From JAJDTT01 sp022827025 (GTDB lineage: Bacteria > Acidobacteriota > UBA6911 > RPQK01 > JAJDTT01), in the NCBI GenBank assembly GCA_965203535.1, contig OZ241897.1, positions 1,674,001 to 1,738,000 on the forward strand: a stretch of 64,000 nucleotides of DNA. Reading direction: 5' to 3'. A model generated the notes under the pieces. It searched no databases, was not told the DNA's origin, and saw nothing but the letters and a program-made list of their open reading frames with translations. Shown in pieces: positions 52,459-60,634 of the stretch. Numbering within the stretch: the first letter of the stretch is position 1; every line of letters starts with the position of its first letter. The translations under genes and the position numbers were made by a program.

Positions 52459-53220
52459 TTACCCGTCCACCCGGACGTGCTTCATGGCCTCGTAGGCGGG
52501 CGACGGATTTCCCTGAACGTGCAGGAAGGGGTACCGGTAGTCCTCCTCCCCCACCCATCGGGATTCCCCGGTCATGAAGATCACGGTGTAGGCGCGCCGG
52601 GAGCGCGGGCTCCGGTTGGGCTCGCTCCGGTGATAAACCAGGCAATGGTGGAAACTTACGCCGCCTTTGCTCAACTCCACCGGGATCTCATCCCCCAGAG
52701 TGTTCAGGGCCTCCTGGGTCAGCTTCCACGTATTCCCGGGAACGTTCGAATGCTCGTGATCGAGGAGGCCCAACTTGTGGCTTCCGGGGATCACGGCGAG
52801 GCACCCGTTCTCGCGGGTCGCATCCTCCAACGCGATCCAGGCGGTCAGCATCCTGAAGGGCTGGAAACTCCAGTAGTACATGTCCTGGTGGGGCGGGACC
52901 AAGCCCCCGTCCAGCGCCGGCTTGGCAAAGAGTCCGTCGGCGTAGATGTCCAGATCGGGACCCAGGATCTGCTCTACGACTGAGGCCAACTTGGGATGCG
53001 TGGCCACGGACCGAAAGACCGGGTCTCGATGGAGTAATCCGAAGGCGTTGCGGAGCGCGGAGGGATTGGCCGGTTCCCACTTGATATCGCTCTCGGGGTA
53101 TGGAATCTCCCGCCTTTCCATGCCGTCCACCCGGGCTATGAGTTCGTCCATCTCCGCAGGGGTGAAGACGTTGTCCACGGTGACGTAGCCGTTCTCGTCA
53201 AAGAAGCTCTTGAGACTCAT
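52459..53220 (-). CDS. Phytanoyl-CoA dioxygenase (PhyH)-family oxygenase
   Basis: A 253-residue Fe(II)/2-oxoglutarate-dependent oxygenase. The iron triad is visible as HQD in VPPHQDMYYW near 125 and the later His in CLVYHRSEPNRS near 205, with the Arg that holds 2-oxoglutarate in RSPRSRRAY. ATG 53220 follows GGGAG. The family hydroxylates diverse small molecules; members are frequent in marine and soil oligotrophs. No obvious partner is adjacent. Confidence 0.88.
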   Translation of the reverse strand: MSLKSFFDENGYVTVDNVFTPAEMDELIARVDGMERREIPYPESDIKWEPANPSALRNAFGLLHRDPVFRSVATHPKLASVVEQILGPDLDIYADGLFAKPALDGGLVPPHQDMYYWSFQPFRMLTAWIALEDATRENGCLAVIPGSHKLGLLDHEHSNVPGNTWKLTQEALNTLGDEIPVELSKGGVSFHHCLVYHRSEPNRSPRSRRAYTVIFMTGESRWVGEEDYRYPFLHVQGNPSPAYEAMKHVRVDG

Positions 53221-53462
53221 CGATTCTCCCTCTTTGGACCTTGTTTCCCGCTGGAGCACAACAATATAGACGCAGCTGTCTTCCGGAGCAAAGCTGGGTG
53301 TGGAGGACTTCCCCCATTTTCCCGGAGGTTCGTGAGAACAGGCGAGGCAGGGGAGAACGAGGACCGCGACGAAGCGGTCCCACTCCCGTGCTCAAGCCAC
53401 GCCGGAGCGACGTCGGGCCCCCCTCGTATGTGCCCACGGTCGTCCCTCACTGATGGGCCCGG

Positions 53463-53490
53463 AGAGGGCGACCACAAGGGTCGCCCCTAC
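53463..53490. repeat. Family B REP-like singlet
   Basis: GAGGGCGACCACAAGGGTCG followed by CCCCTAC, one inverted arm ending in the complement of GTAG. It lies 12 bp from the MITE at 53503. The rest of the 505-bp gap (53221-53462) shows nothing recognisable. Confidence 0.65.
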
Positions 53491-53502
53491 CATTCTCGGA
53501 AG

Positions 53503-53668
53503 CTAGGAGCCTGCGCGGCAGAAATCAATCTACTGCGAAAGCGTAGAATCGGTCCATATTTCCCCGATTTCTCGGCGAATAGAACAACTATGCACCTCAA
53601 AATCGTGAAAATCTGGCCTCGATTCTCCACTTTCTCGCTACGATCATTTCTACCGCGCAGACTCCTAG
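53503..53668. mobile_element. Family C MITE, copy 2
   Basis: 166 bp, 96% identical (6 mismatches) to 41441-41606 and in the same orientation, with the same 23-bp terminal inverted repeats and CTAG at each end. The flanks differ from copy 1, so the shared unit is exactly the MITE. No gene inside. Confidence 0.88.
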
Positions 53669-53725
53669 TGCTTTCAACCACTGGCGGAGAATTGATCGAA
53701 ACCGCCGGAAATGCCGCCGTGCTGG

Positions 53726-54508
53726 TCAGCCGGAACCCTTTCCCGCCGCCGTGAGCCCGTACAGGTTCAGGAGCTCGATGAAGTCCTGGCTCTCCCGAAG
53801 ACGATCGAAGACCTGGTCCGCCGCCAGCCGCTCCTGATCCGCGAATCCGGCCGCCAGCGCCTTGCCCAGGTACTTCAGGCACTGGGGTTCGTCCCCCATT
53901 TCGGCAAAGAGGCGGGCCAGGTTGTAGTTCGCCTCCGAGTCCATTCCCATGGGGTCGGGATAGGTCAGGCGGGACACACTCGTCTTCTTGAAGACGTCCG
54001 GGTCCAGCAGCGCGGCCTGGAGGTAGGCCCGGCGAGACTCCTCGTACCGGCCCCGCATCATCTGGCCGTAACCCAGATTGACGTAGTAGGACGGCTTGGG
54101 ATCCAGGTCGATGGCCTTTTCGAAGTAGGCGGCCGCCTGCTTGTACTTCCGATTCGAAAGGGCGACGATTCCCAACGTGTTGTAGCCCGAGGCGTATTCC
54201 GGATGAAGCCGGATGGAGCGCTCCGCGGCCTTCCTTCCCTGCCAGAACCGCCCGGTCCGGCAATAGGCGATGGCCAGCTTGTTGAAGATGGCCTCGTGAT
54301 ACGGATTCAGCGTCGTCGCCTCGACGTATTTCAGCACCGCCAGGTGGTCCTTGCCCTCCGTCATCATCTCGTCGGCCTCTCCCATGAGACGATAGGCTTC
54401 GATCACGTTCTTCTGCGGAACCGGCAACTTCCTGATGCGGGACGGGCCGCATCCGAGGAGTGATCCGGCCAAAACGATGATGGCGGCGCCCCGGATTCGT
54501 AGGGACAT
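53726..54508 (-). CDS. TPR lipoprotein
   Basis: 260 residues. The lipobox LAGSLLGC (Cys20) predicts a membrane-anchored lipoprotein. TPR units run from about 40 to 240: AVLKYVEATTLNPYHEAIFNKLAIAY, GRKAAERSIRLHPEYASGYNTLGIVAL and AAAYFEKAIDLDPKPSYYVNLGYGQ. A MITE lies 57 bp past its stop. It is divergent from the propeller gene at 54659. Likely an assembly or scaffold lipoprotein; nothing more specific. Confidence 0.83.
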   Translation of the reverse strand: MSLRIRGAAIIVLAGSLLGCGPSRIRKLPVPQKNVIEAYRLMGEADEMMTEGKDHLAVLKYVEATTLNPYHEAIFNKLAIAYCRTGRFWQGRKAAERSIRLHPEYASGYNTLGIVALSNRKYKQAAAYFEKAIDLDPKPSYYVNLGYGQMMRGRYEESRRAYLQAALLDPDVFKKTSVSRLTYPDPMGMDSEANYNLARLFAEMGDEPQCLKYLGKALAAGFADQERLAADQVFDRLRESQDFIELLNLYGLTAAGKGSG

Positions 54509-54658
54509 TGTTCACTTGCGTCCGGAACTCCCCGGCGTCCGGGACCTGAGTCCGGAGCGCGAAATTCGGCGACCGGAAACGTAACCTTGTATGCTTCCGA
54601 TTATATCCGGAAAGCTCGTTTCCGGGCGTTTGGCCCGAAGCCTTGGAGGTGCGTGTTC

Positions 54659-56179
54659 ATGGAGATCCCAAGTATGACTCTTCGAATGATGTTGGCCGTT
54701 CTCATCGGTTTCAGCCTGTCTCTGCAGCCGAGCGCCGGAGCCGGCAAGGAGACGGTCCTCTTCCCCTTCGACGACTACAGCGTTCCCTTCAGCAAGGGCC
54801 TGGTGCTCGAATTGGTGACGGGACGGAAGAGCAAGGTCAATCAGGGAACCGGAGCCGATCCCCTGCATCCGAACCGGCTGATCGTCGCTCCGGGCCAGCC
54901 GGGAGATCCGGATCATCCCCGGGTCTATTACTACGGCACCGTCCTGAAAATCGATGGCGAGTACCGCATGTGGTACACCGGCTGGGACAAGGACAGGAAA
55001 CGGCAGGTCCTCTATGCGGTCTCCCGGGACGGCGTCGACTGGAAAAAACCCGACCTGGGACTCGTCGAGTACAACGGGGACCGGCAGAACAACCTGGTGT
55101 TGTCCAACGGCGAAGGTCCCATGAAGGGCGCCTACGTTCTGGTCCTGCACGAACCCGAAGATCCGGATCCCAACCGGCGCTTCAAGATGGTCCGGGAGGA
55201 GCATCCGCGAGCCATCATGGCAGCCTACAGTCCCGACGGGCTGCGCTGGACCGACTCTCCCAACAACCCCATTTTCAAGAGCAGCGGGATGGAGCCGGGC
55301 GGCCTGATTCGATTCAACGGCTTCTACTACCTGAACGGCCAGGGCGGACCGATCCCCCACCCCGTCCCCAAGGCCCGGAACCGAATCATGGTCACTTTCG
55401 TCTCCCACGATTTCGACCACTGGAGCGACGCGGCCCATCTCAGCTTCCGGAGGGATCCCGTCCCCCCGCGTCCGCTCTACGATTTCGAGATCCATCGGGG
55501 AGAGCAGGTCCACATGGGGGCGAGCCTCTGGAACCGGGGCAACGTGATCATCGGTTTCTACGGCCAATACGACAATCAGACCAACGACCGGCGCTACTCC
55601 ACCTGCGACCTGGGCCTGGTGGTGAGCCACGACGCCATCCATTTCAAGGAGCCCATCCCCGACTTCAAGATCGTGCCCTCGTATGAGGAAGCGGACGGGG
55701 CCGAACCGCGCCTGATCCAGGGACAGGGGTTCGAGAACATCGGAGACCGGACCTTCTTCTGGTACAGCATCTGGGTCGCGCTCGACCCGGAGGGACCCAC
55801 CGGCGTCCGCCTGGCCACTTGGGACCGGGACCGGTTGGGATACTTCACCGCAGCGCCCCGAACCGAGGGCGCCCATTTCCTTTCCACGCCGATCGAACTG
55901 GACTCCCCTCGGGCGGAGATCTACGTCAACGCCGGGGGACTGTCCGAGTCGAGCCAGCTCCGGGTCGAGGTCCTGGACGACCGATTCCAGCCGTTGCCCG
56001 GCTATTCGGGAGACACCTCGATTTCGCTCCGGGAATCGGGCCTGCGGCAGCGGGTGACGTGGCGCGGCAAGGACCAACTGGAAGGAGTGGAGGGGCCGTC
56101 CCGCGTCCGCGTCAACTGGGAAGGGATCCGCCCGGAAGACGCCCGTCTCTATGCGGTCTACGTCGTGGGAAGAGACTAG
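54659..56179 (+). CDS. Exported five-blade-propeller glycosidase-like protein
   Basis: 506 residues from ATG 54659, set by GGAGG at 54645-54649. Signal peptide RMMLAVLIGFSLSLQPSAGAG. Propeller-type repeats: YRMWYTGWDKDRK, YAVSRDGVDWKKPDLGLVE, MAAYSPDGLRWTDSPNNP, MVTFVSHDFDHWSDAAHLSF and DLGLVVSHDAIHFKEP. A C-terminal beta-sandwich follows (LRVEVLDDRFQPLPGYSGD). The SRDGxxWxKPxLGLVE block is shared with 48077-49654, so the two are paralogues. Possibly a glycosidase or glycan binder. Confidence 0.7.
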   Translation: MEIPSMTLRMMLAVLIGFSLSLQPSAGAGKETVLFPFDDYSVPFSKGLVLELVTGRKSKVNQGTGADPLHPNRLIVAPGQPGDPDHPRVYYYGTVLKIDGEYRMWYTGWDKDRKRQVLYAVSRDGVDWKKPDLGLVEYNGDRQNNLVLSNGEGPMKGAYVLVLHEPEDPDPNRRFKMVREEHPRAIMAAYSPDGLRWTDSPNNPIFKSSGMEPGGLIRFNGFYYLNGQGGPIPHPVPKARNRIMVTFVSHDFDHWSDAAHLSFRRDPVPPRPLYDFEIHRGEQVHMGASLWNRGNVIIGFYGQYDNQTNDRRYSTCDLGLVVSHDAIHFKEPIPDFKIVPSYEEADGAEPRLIQGQGFENIGDRTFFWYSIWVALDPEGPTGVRLATWDRDRLGYFTAAPRTEGAHFLSTPIELDSPRAEIYVNAGGLSESSQLRVEVLDDRFQPLPGYSGDTSISLRESGLRQRVTWRGKDQLEGVEGPSRVRVNWEGIRPEDARLYAVYVVGRD

Positions 56180-56197
56180 CCCGAAGCTCTCACCGGG

Positions 56198-56512
56198 TCA
56201 GTCCAAGGCGAGTGCAAAGCGAACTGCCGTGCCCACCTCGTCCATTCTTATCGGGTCCAGGGTTGTAATCACAACGCCGAGTCTCCCCCGTGGCACTGTC
56301 TGCAGATGATCGCAGTTCACTGCGCATTCGCGCGGCAATCCATCTTGAACAGACAATACGACCTCACTCGGAATATCCCGGATATTGGTCGTTATCGGAG
56401 CGACTGTGACTTCACCCAGCCAGGGAATGATGGAGTCGCGCGTCAGGATGACGACAGGCCGACGCTTGTCGGGGTGGGCAAATCGATACCAACGGATCTC
56501 GCCACGATGCAT
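56198..56512 (-). CDS. mazF: MazF/PemK-type mRNA endonuclease toxin
   Basis: 104 residues with the MazF fold pattern: start HRGEIRWYRF, then KRRPVVILTRDSII near 16, VAPITTNIRDIPSEVVL near 37 and the conserved NCDHLQTVPRGRLG near 66. It cleaves mRNA at short sequences when free of antitoxin. Its ATG lies 2 bases after the antitoxin stop, so the two are co-transcribed with the antitoxin first. Confidence 0.92.
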   Translation of the reverse strand: MHRGEIRWYRFAHPDKRRPVVILTRDSIIPWLGEVTVAPITTNIRDIPSEVVLSVQDGLPRECAVNCDHLQTVPRGRLGVVITTLDPIRMDEVGTAVRFALALD

Positions 56513-56514
56513 GA

Positions 56515-56760
56515 TCAGTCACTCCACGGCTCATCGCCCCATGCGAGATCCTCTTCCGGAACCGAAAACTCGCGGCCTGTGGTCGGAAGTTTGCGATATC
56601 CGGCTACGTGCAGTTTCTCCGACTCCGCTTCGTCATAGCGGTCCAAAGCTGCTCGCAACGCCTCCCGTGCGAACGCGGACCGTGTCGTTCCGAGTTGCTT
56701 CACCCGTCTGTCAACGCGCCCTACAAGTTCCGGGTCAATGGTCATCTGTATGATCCTCAT
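56515..56760 (-). CDS. Ribbon-helix-helix antitoxin of the MazF pair
   Basis: 81 residues from ATG 56760. The N-terminus RIIQMTIDPELVGRVDRRVK...TRSAFAREALRAAL is a ribbon-helix-helix DNA-binding domain; the acidic tail (PEEDLAWGDEPWSD) is the likely toxin-binding segment. The start is taken at 56760 rather than an upstream in-frame codon, because TATAAT ends six bases before it. It would neutralise MazF and repress its own promoter. Confidence 0.85.
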   Translation of the reverse strand: MRIIQMTIDPELVGRVDRRVKQLGTTRSAFAREALRAALDRYDEAESEKLHVAGYRKLPTTGREFSVPEEDLAWGDEPWSD

Positions 56761-56795
56761 AGCTAGATTATAGTTGATGATTATAGCTATAACCA
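56761..56795 (-). promoter_or_regulatory. Promoter/operator of the toxin-antitoxin pair
   Basis: Minus strand: TATAAT (56772-56767) then 6 bases to the ATG. Two direct CTATAATC boxes and outer inverted ATAGCTA/TAGCTAT arms surround it, a plausible ribbon-helix-helix operator. The -35 is weak. The remaining gap to 57018 holds nothing clear. Confidence 0.5.
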
Positions 56796-57017
56796 GATGG
56801 CAGTTCTTCACGATTCAACTGTCCCAATTTTCGTTCAGCCCTTTACCATCCTCTTCTACTTAAACGGCGACGGCTCGACTTACATGATCGTTTCAGGCAT
56901 TGTGGCCAAGGTTCATCGGCGTTTTTCGTTGGACTCGCCGGTATGAAGCCCAGAAACGGAACAGGACCGACAAACCCTACTGTTGAATAGAGTTAGGATT
57001 CTCCAGGAAGGCCCCCC

Positions 57018-58631
57018 ATGCCCGGAATGATCGTCGCTCCCCAGCCCGTGGCGGTGGAAGAGGGGGCCAAGGTCCTGATGTCGGGCGGCAACGCGGTGGA
57101 CGCCGCCGTCACCTGCGCCCTGGTGCAGTCGGTGCTGAGTCCCCACATGTGCGGGATCGGCGGCTACATCATCGCGACGCTCCACCTCGCCGGCGATTCC
57201 GAAGAGAACGGGCGGGTCCTGGATGCCCCCGCAGTGGCCGGTTCGCAGGTCTCTCCCGCCATGTGGGAGAAGGCGGTCCTGGGACCCAATCCCGACGGCT
57301 GGGGCTTCTTCCTGAAGGACAAGGTCAACGACCTGGGATACCAGTCCGTCTGCGTCCCCGGAGCGGTCAAGGGATTCGCCGCCATGCTGGAGCGCTGGGG
57401 GACCCGTTCCTGGCGGGCCGTCCTGGAGCCGGCGGCCGGAATCGCCCGGGAAGGCTTCCTGGTGGACAAGAATCTGGCCGACGGATGGAGGGCGAGGCCC
57501 GCCTATCCGGAAGCCTCCTGCCTGATGGACTACGTCCAGGGCAACGCCGAGGCGAGCCGGATTTATCTCAACCGGGGCGGACGACCTTACGAGGTCGGCG
57601 ATCGGGTGCCCAACCCCGACTATGCCGCGACCCTCGAGCACCTGGCCGAACACGGGCCCGAAGATTTCTATCGCGGGGAATTGGCGGAAACCATGGCTGC
57701 CGACCTCGCCGCCAACGGCAGCTTCGTCACCGCAGGCGACCTGGCCGATTACCGGCTCCGGGATCCGGATCCGGTGGTGGGAACCTACCGGGGATACCGG
57801 GTGGTGAGTGCTCAGCCGCCCCATGGGGGTCCGACCCTGGCGGCCATCCTCAACATTCTGGAGGGTTGGAATCTGGCCAGCCTGGGACACAACTCCCCGG
57901 CCTATATCGAGCGCGTCGCCATGGCCATGAAGGCCGCCTTCGCCGACCGGAGCCTGCACCTGGCCGATCCGGATTTCGTGGACGTTCCCCTGGACTGGAT
58001 GACCTCCAAGGAACGCGCCTCCCACTGGCGCCGCACCATCGAGGAGGGCGGCGCCATCACCGTGGAGCCCATGGCTCCCGAGCCTCCGGACACGACCCAG
58101 GTCAGCGTGGTGGACTCCGAGGGAAACTGCGTCTCATTGACCCATTCCCTGGGGATGTCGTCGGGAGTGATCACGCCGGGCCTGGGCTTCATGTACAACA
58201 ACTCCATGATCAACTTTCACCCCCTGGCAGGCCATCCCAACTCCATCGCGCCGGGCAAGGGGCGAACCACGGGAATGACGCCGACCCTGGTCTACAAGGG
58301 GGATCGGCCGGTGGTGGTGATCGGGGCGCCCGGGGCGACTCGAATCATCACTTCCGTCCTCCAGGTCCTGCTCAACATCCTGGATTTCGGGATGAGCGCC
58401 AGCGACGCGGTGCTGGCTCCCCGTTTCGACTGCCAGGGAGACCTGATCCGTTGCCAGGCCCGGATCCCCGAGTTCGTCTGCGCCCGGGTCCGCCGCAATC
58501 ACCCCATCGAGCGGCTGCCCCTGAGTCACGGCGGGATGGGACTGGTTCACGCCATCGTCATCGACCCCGAAACGGGCCGGCTCTCGGGAGGAGCCGACAC
58601 CGGCAGCGGCGGGATGGCTCTGCTAACCTGA
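57018..58631 (+). CDS. ggt: Gamma-glutamyltransferase family protein
   Basis: 537 residues. An Ntn hydrolase that cuts or transfers gamma-glutamyl groups from glutathione and related peptides. Thr359 in DTTQVSVVDSEGN is the expected autoprocessing nucleophile, giving a large subunit (1-358) and a small one. GGNAVDAAV near 23 and CGIGGY near 45 are family blocks, and GADTGSGGMAL closes the protein. ATG 57018 follows AGGAAGG. No signal peptide is seen, unlike periplasmic enterobacterial forms, so it may act in the cytoplasm. The formate dehydrogenase genes follow 19 bp later. Confidence 0.88.
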   Translation: MPGMIVAPQPVAVEEGAKVLMSGGNAVDAAVTCALVQSVLSPHMCGIGGYIIATLHLAGDSEENGRVLDAPAVAGSQVSPAMWEKAVLGPNPDGWGFFLKDKVNDLGYQSVCVPGAVKGFAAMLERWGTRSWRAVLEPAAGIAREGFLVDKNLADGWRARPAYPEASCLMDYVQGNAEASRIYLNRGGRPYEVGDRVPNPDYAATLEHLAEHGPEDFYRGELAETMAADLAANGSFVTAGDLADYRLRDPDPVVGTYRGYRVVSAQPPHGGPTLAAILNILEGWNLASLGHNSPAYIERVAMAMKAAFADRSLHLADPDFVDVPLDWMTSKERASHWRRTIEEGGAITVEPMAPEPPDTTQVSVVDSEGNCVSLTHSLGMSSGVITPGLGFMYNNSMINFHPLAGHPNSIAPGKGRTTGMTPTLVYKGDRPVVVIGAPGATRIITSVLQVLLNILDFGMSASDAVLAPRFDCQGDLIRCQARIPEFVCARVRRNHPIERLPLSHGGMGLVHAIVIDPETGRLSGGADTGSGGMALLT

Positions 58632-58650
58632 AGCCGGGGAGGATTGGCCC

Positions 58651-60426
58651 ATGAGCGAGAACCTGATCGCCCTCCAGAACAAGTTTCTGGGTCATGGACA
58701 GACCGTCTACGACGAGCTCTCGAAGCTTCACGAGCGGCAGGGCTTCATCGGCGACCGGGATATCGACCGTCTGGCCCGCCAGCACCACCTCCCTCCGCAG
58801 CAGATCCGGGCCACGGCCAAGTTCTACGAGGAACTCACCCACGACCGGCCGGCCGAACGCGTCGTCAAGGTCTGCAACGGCGAGGCTTGCCGCGTCGCCG
58901 GTTTCGTCTCCTGCGAAGAACAGCTGCTTGAAGCCTGCGGCCTCGACGCTCCCGGGGGCGTCGGCGCCAACGGGGTGCGGGTGGAGCACGTCACCTGTCT
59001 CGGCTATTGCGGCCTGGGACCCAACGTCATGCTGGACAACGAGCCGGTCAGCATGGCTGGCGAAGGAGCGCTCGAATCGGTGCTGGAGTACGCGCGCTCC
59101 GGCGCTCCGCATGGACTGAACGAACCCAACAACCCGATCCACATGCCCCGGGACGGCGAGCCCTGCATCCTGCTCCGGCGGTTCGACCGGGATGTGGCGT
59201 CCCTCCAGGGCGCCCGCGATGCCGGAGCCTACAGTTCCCTGGAGAAGGCTCTCGCGTCCATGAGTCCCCGACAGGTGATCGACGAGATCAAGGCCAGCGG
59301 CCTCCGGGGACGGGGAGGCGCCGGCTTTCCGTCGGGCATCAAGCTGGAAACGGTGTCACGGTCCGCCTCGGCCGACGGCCGCAAGTTCGTGGTGGTCAAT
59401 TGCGACGAAGGGGACGCCAGCTCCTACATCGACAAGGAACTGATGGAGCGCGATCCCCACACCCAGTTGGAAGGCGCGCTGCTGGCCGCCTACTCCTGCG
59501 GCGCCCAGGAGGTGATCCTCTACATCCGTTTCGAGTATCCGCGCCTGCTCCGCGTGATGCGCCGGGCGATCGCCGATGCCGAAGAAGCGGGCTTGGTGGG
59601 GTCGAACATATTGGGCAGCGACTTCTCCTGCCAGGTGCGGATCGTCAAGGGTCAGGGAGCCTACATCTGCGGCGAGGAGACCTCGCTGCTCCGGTCCATC
59701 GAAGGGGTCCCGGCCATCGTCAGCTTCAAGCCGCCCTTTCCGGCCGAGAAGGGGCTCTACGGTTGTCCCACGGCTGTGAACAACGTGGAGACGCTGCACA
59801 ACCTGCCCTGGATCATCGAACATGGCGGAGCAGCCTATGCCTCCTACGGCCACGGCAAATCCCGGGGCACCAAGCTGGTCAGCCTCAACACCCGGGTTCG
59901 GCGTCCGGGGCTCTACGAGATCGAGTTGGGCGTCACCTTGCGGGACCTGATCTTCCGGCGGGCCGGCGGGATGGCGCCCGGGGAGGTCTTCAAAGCGGTC
60001 CAAGTGGGAGGACCCCTGGGCGGCATCCTGCCCGAGAGCAAGCTGGACACGCCCTTGGCCTTCGAGACTATGGCCGAAGCCGGCGGCATTCTGGGGCACG
60101 CCGGCGTGGTCGTCTACTCCCAACGGGACGACCTGGTGGAGATCGGCCGGGCCCTGATGGCCTTCTGCGCCGTCGAAAGCTGCGGGAAGTGCTTCCCCTG
60201 CCGCATCGGCGCCGTAAGGGGCACCGAAATGTTCGACCAATTCCTGGACCCCAACGGCTCCGGAGTGACCGACGACAAACTGCAGTTGCTCTCAGAATTG
60301 TGCGAGACCATGAAATACGGCAGCCTCTGCGCCTTGGGCGGAATGATCCCCATTCCCATCGAGAACTTGATGGAGTTTTTTCCCGGTGAGATCGACCGGT
60401 ACAGAAAAGGAAAGAGTAAATCGTAA
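58651..60426 (+). CDS. fdhB: NAD-linked formate dehydrogenase beta subunit (NuoE-NuoF fusion)
   Basis: 591 residues. Residues 1-135 are a NuoE-like thioredoxin-fold [2Fe-2S] domain with Cys75, Cys80, Cys116 and Cys120. The rest is NuoF-like: FMN/NAD loop RGRGGAGFPSG near 220, GAYICGEETSLLRSIEG near 335, and a [4Fe-4S] site CGKCFPCRIG plus a Cys in SLCALGG near the end. This fusion is the diaphorase subunit of soluble NAD-dependent formate dehydrogenases; it passes electrons from the alpha subunit to NAD+. ATG 58651 follows GGGGAGG. The alpha subunit follows after a 208-bp gap with a degenerate repeat. Confidence 0.9.
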   Translation: MSENLIALQNKFLGHGQTVYDELSKLHERQGFIGDRDIDRLARQHHLPPQQIRATAKFYEELTHDRPAERVVKVCNGEACRVAGFVSCEEQLLEACGLDAPGGVGANGVRVEHVTCLGYCGLGPNVMLDNEPVSMAGEGALESVLEYARSGAPHGLNEPNNPIHMPRDGEPCILLRRFDRDVASLQGARDAGAYSSLEKALASMSPRQVIDEIKASGLRGRGGAGFPSGIKLETVSRSASADGRKFVVVNCDEGDASSYIDKELMERDPHTQLEGALLAAYSCGAQEVILYIRFEYPRLLRVMRRAIADAEEAGLVGSNILGSDFSCQVRIVKGQGAYICGEETSLLRSIEGVPAIVSFKPPFPAEKGLYGCPTAVNNVETLHNLPWIIEHGGAAYASYGHGKSRGTKLVSLNTRVRRPGLYEIELGVTLRDLIFRRAGGMAPGEVFKAVQVGGPLGGILPESKLDTPLAFETMAEAGGILGHAGVVVYSQRDDLVEIGRALMAFCAVESCGKCFPCRIGAVRGTEMFDQFLDPNGSGVTDDKLQLLSELCETMKYGSLCALGGMIPIPIENLMEFFPGEIDRYRKGKSKS

Positions 60427-60560
60427 AGCTTCCCGACCGGCCGCGAGCCGGCGCAATCCTGGCGGGAAAAGGGAGAATTTGGGAGCGCAGATTTTTTGTC
60501 CGCCCGTTTCGAGTCCGGGTGAAGAGGGGGACAAGAAAGTCCCCCCTCCAAGAGATCGAC
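60427..60560 (+). repeat. Degenerate family A hairpin repeat
   Basis: Immediately after the beta-subunit stop: AGCTTCCCGACCGGCCGCGAG, a mutated 5' part, then the intact third hairpin GGGGGACAAGAAAGTCCCCC near 60527-60546. The middle hairpins are lost. It is the most diverged copy and interrupts an operon. Confidence 0.65.
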
Positions 60561-60634
60561 CGGTACCGGAGAGGCGTGTAGGCGGTATCCCCTAAAACGT
60601 AGTAGACTGGCGGATACGGCATAGGAGTTCGCTG

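Noticed and set aside
54512..56077. A 521-codon minus-strand frame opposite the propeller gene.
   Set aside because: No signal peptide, ribosome site or family motif, whereas the plus-strand frame has all of these.
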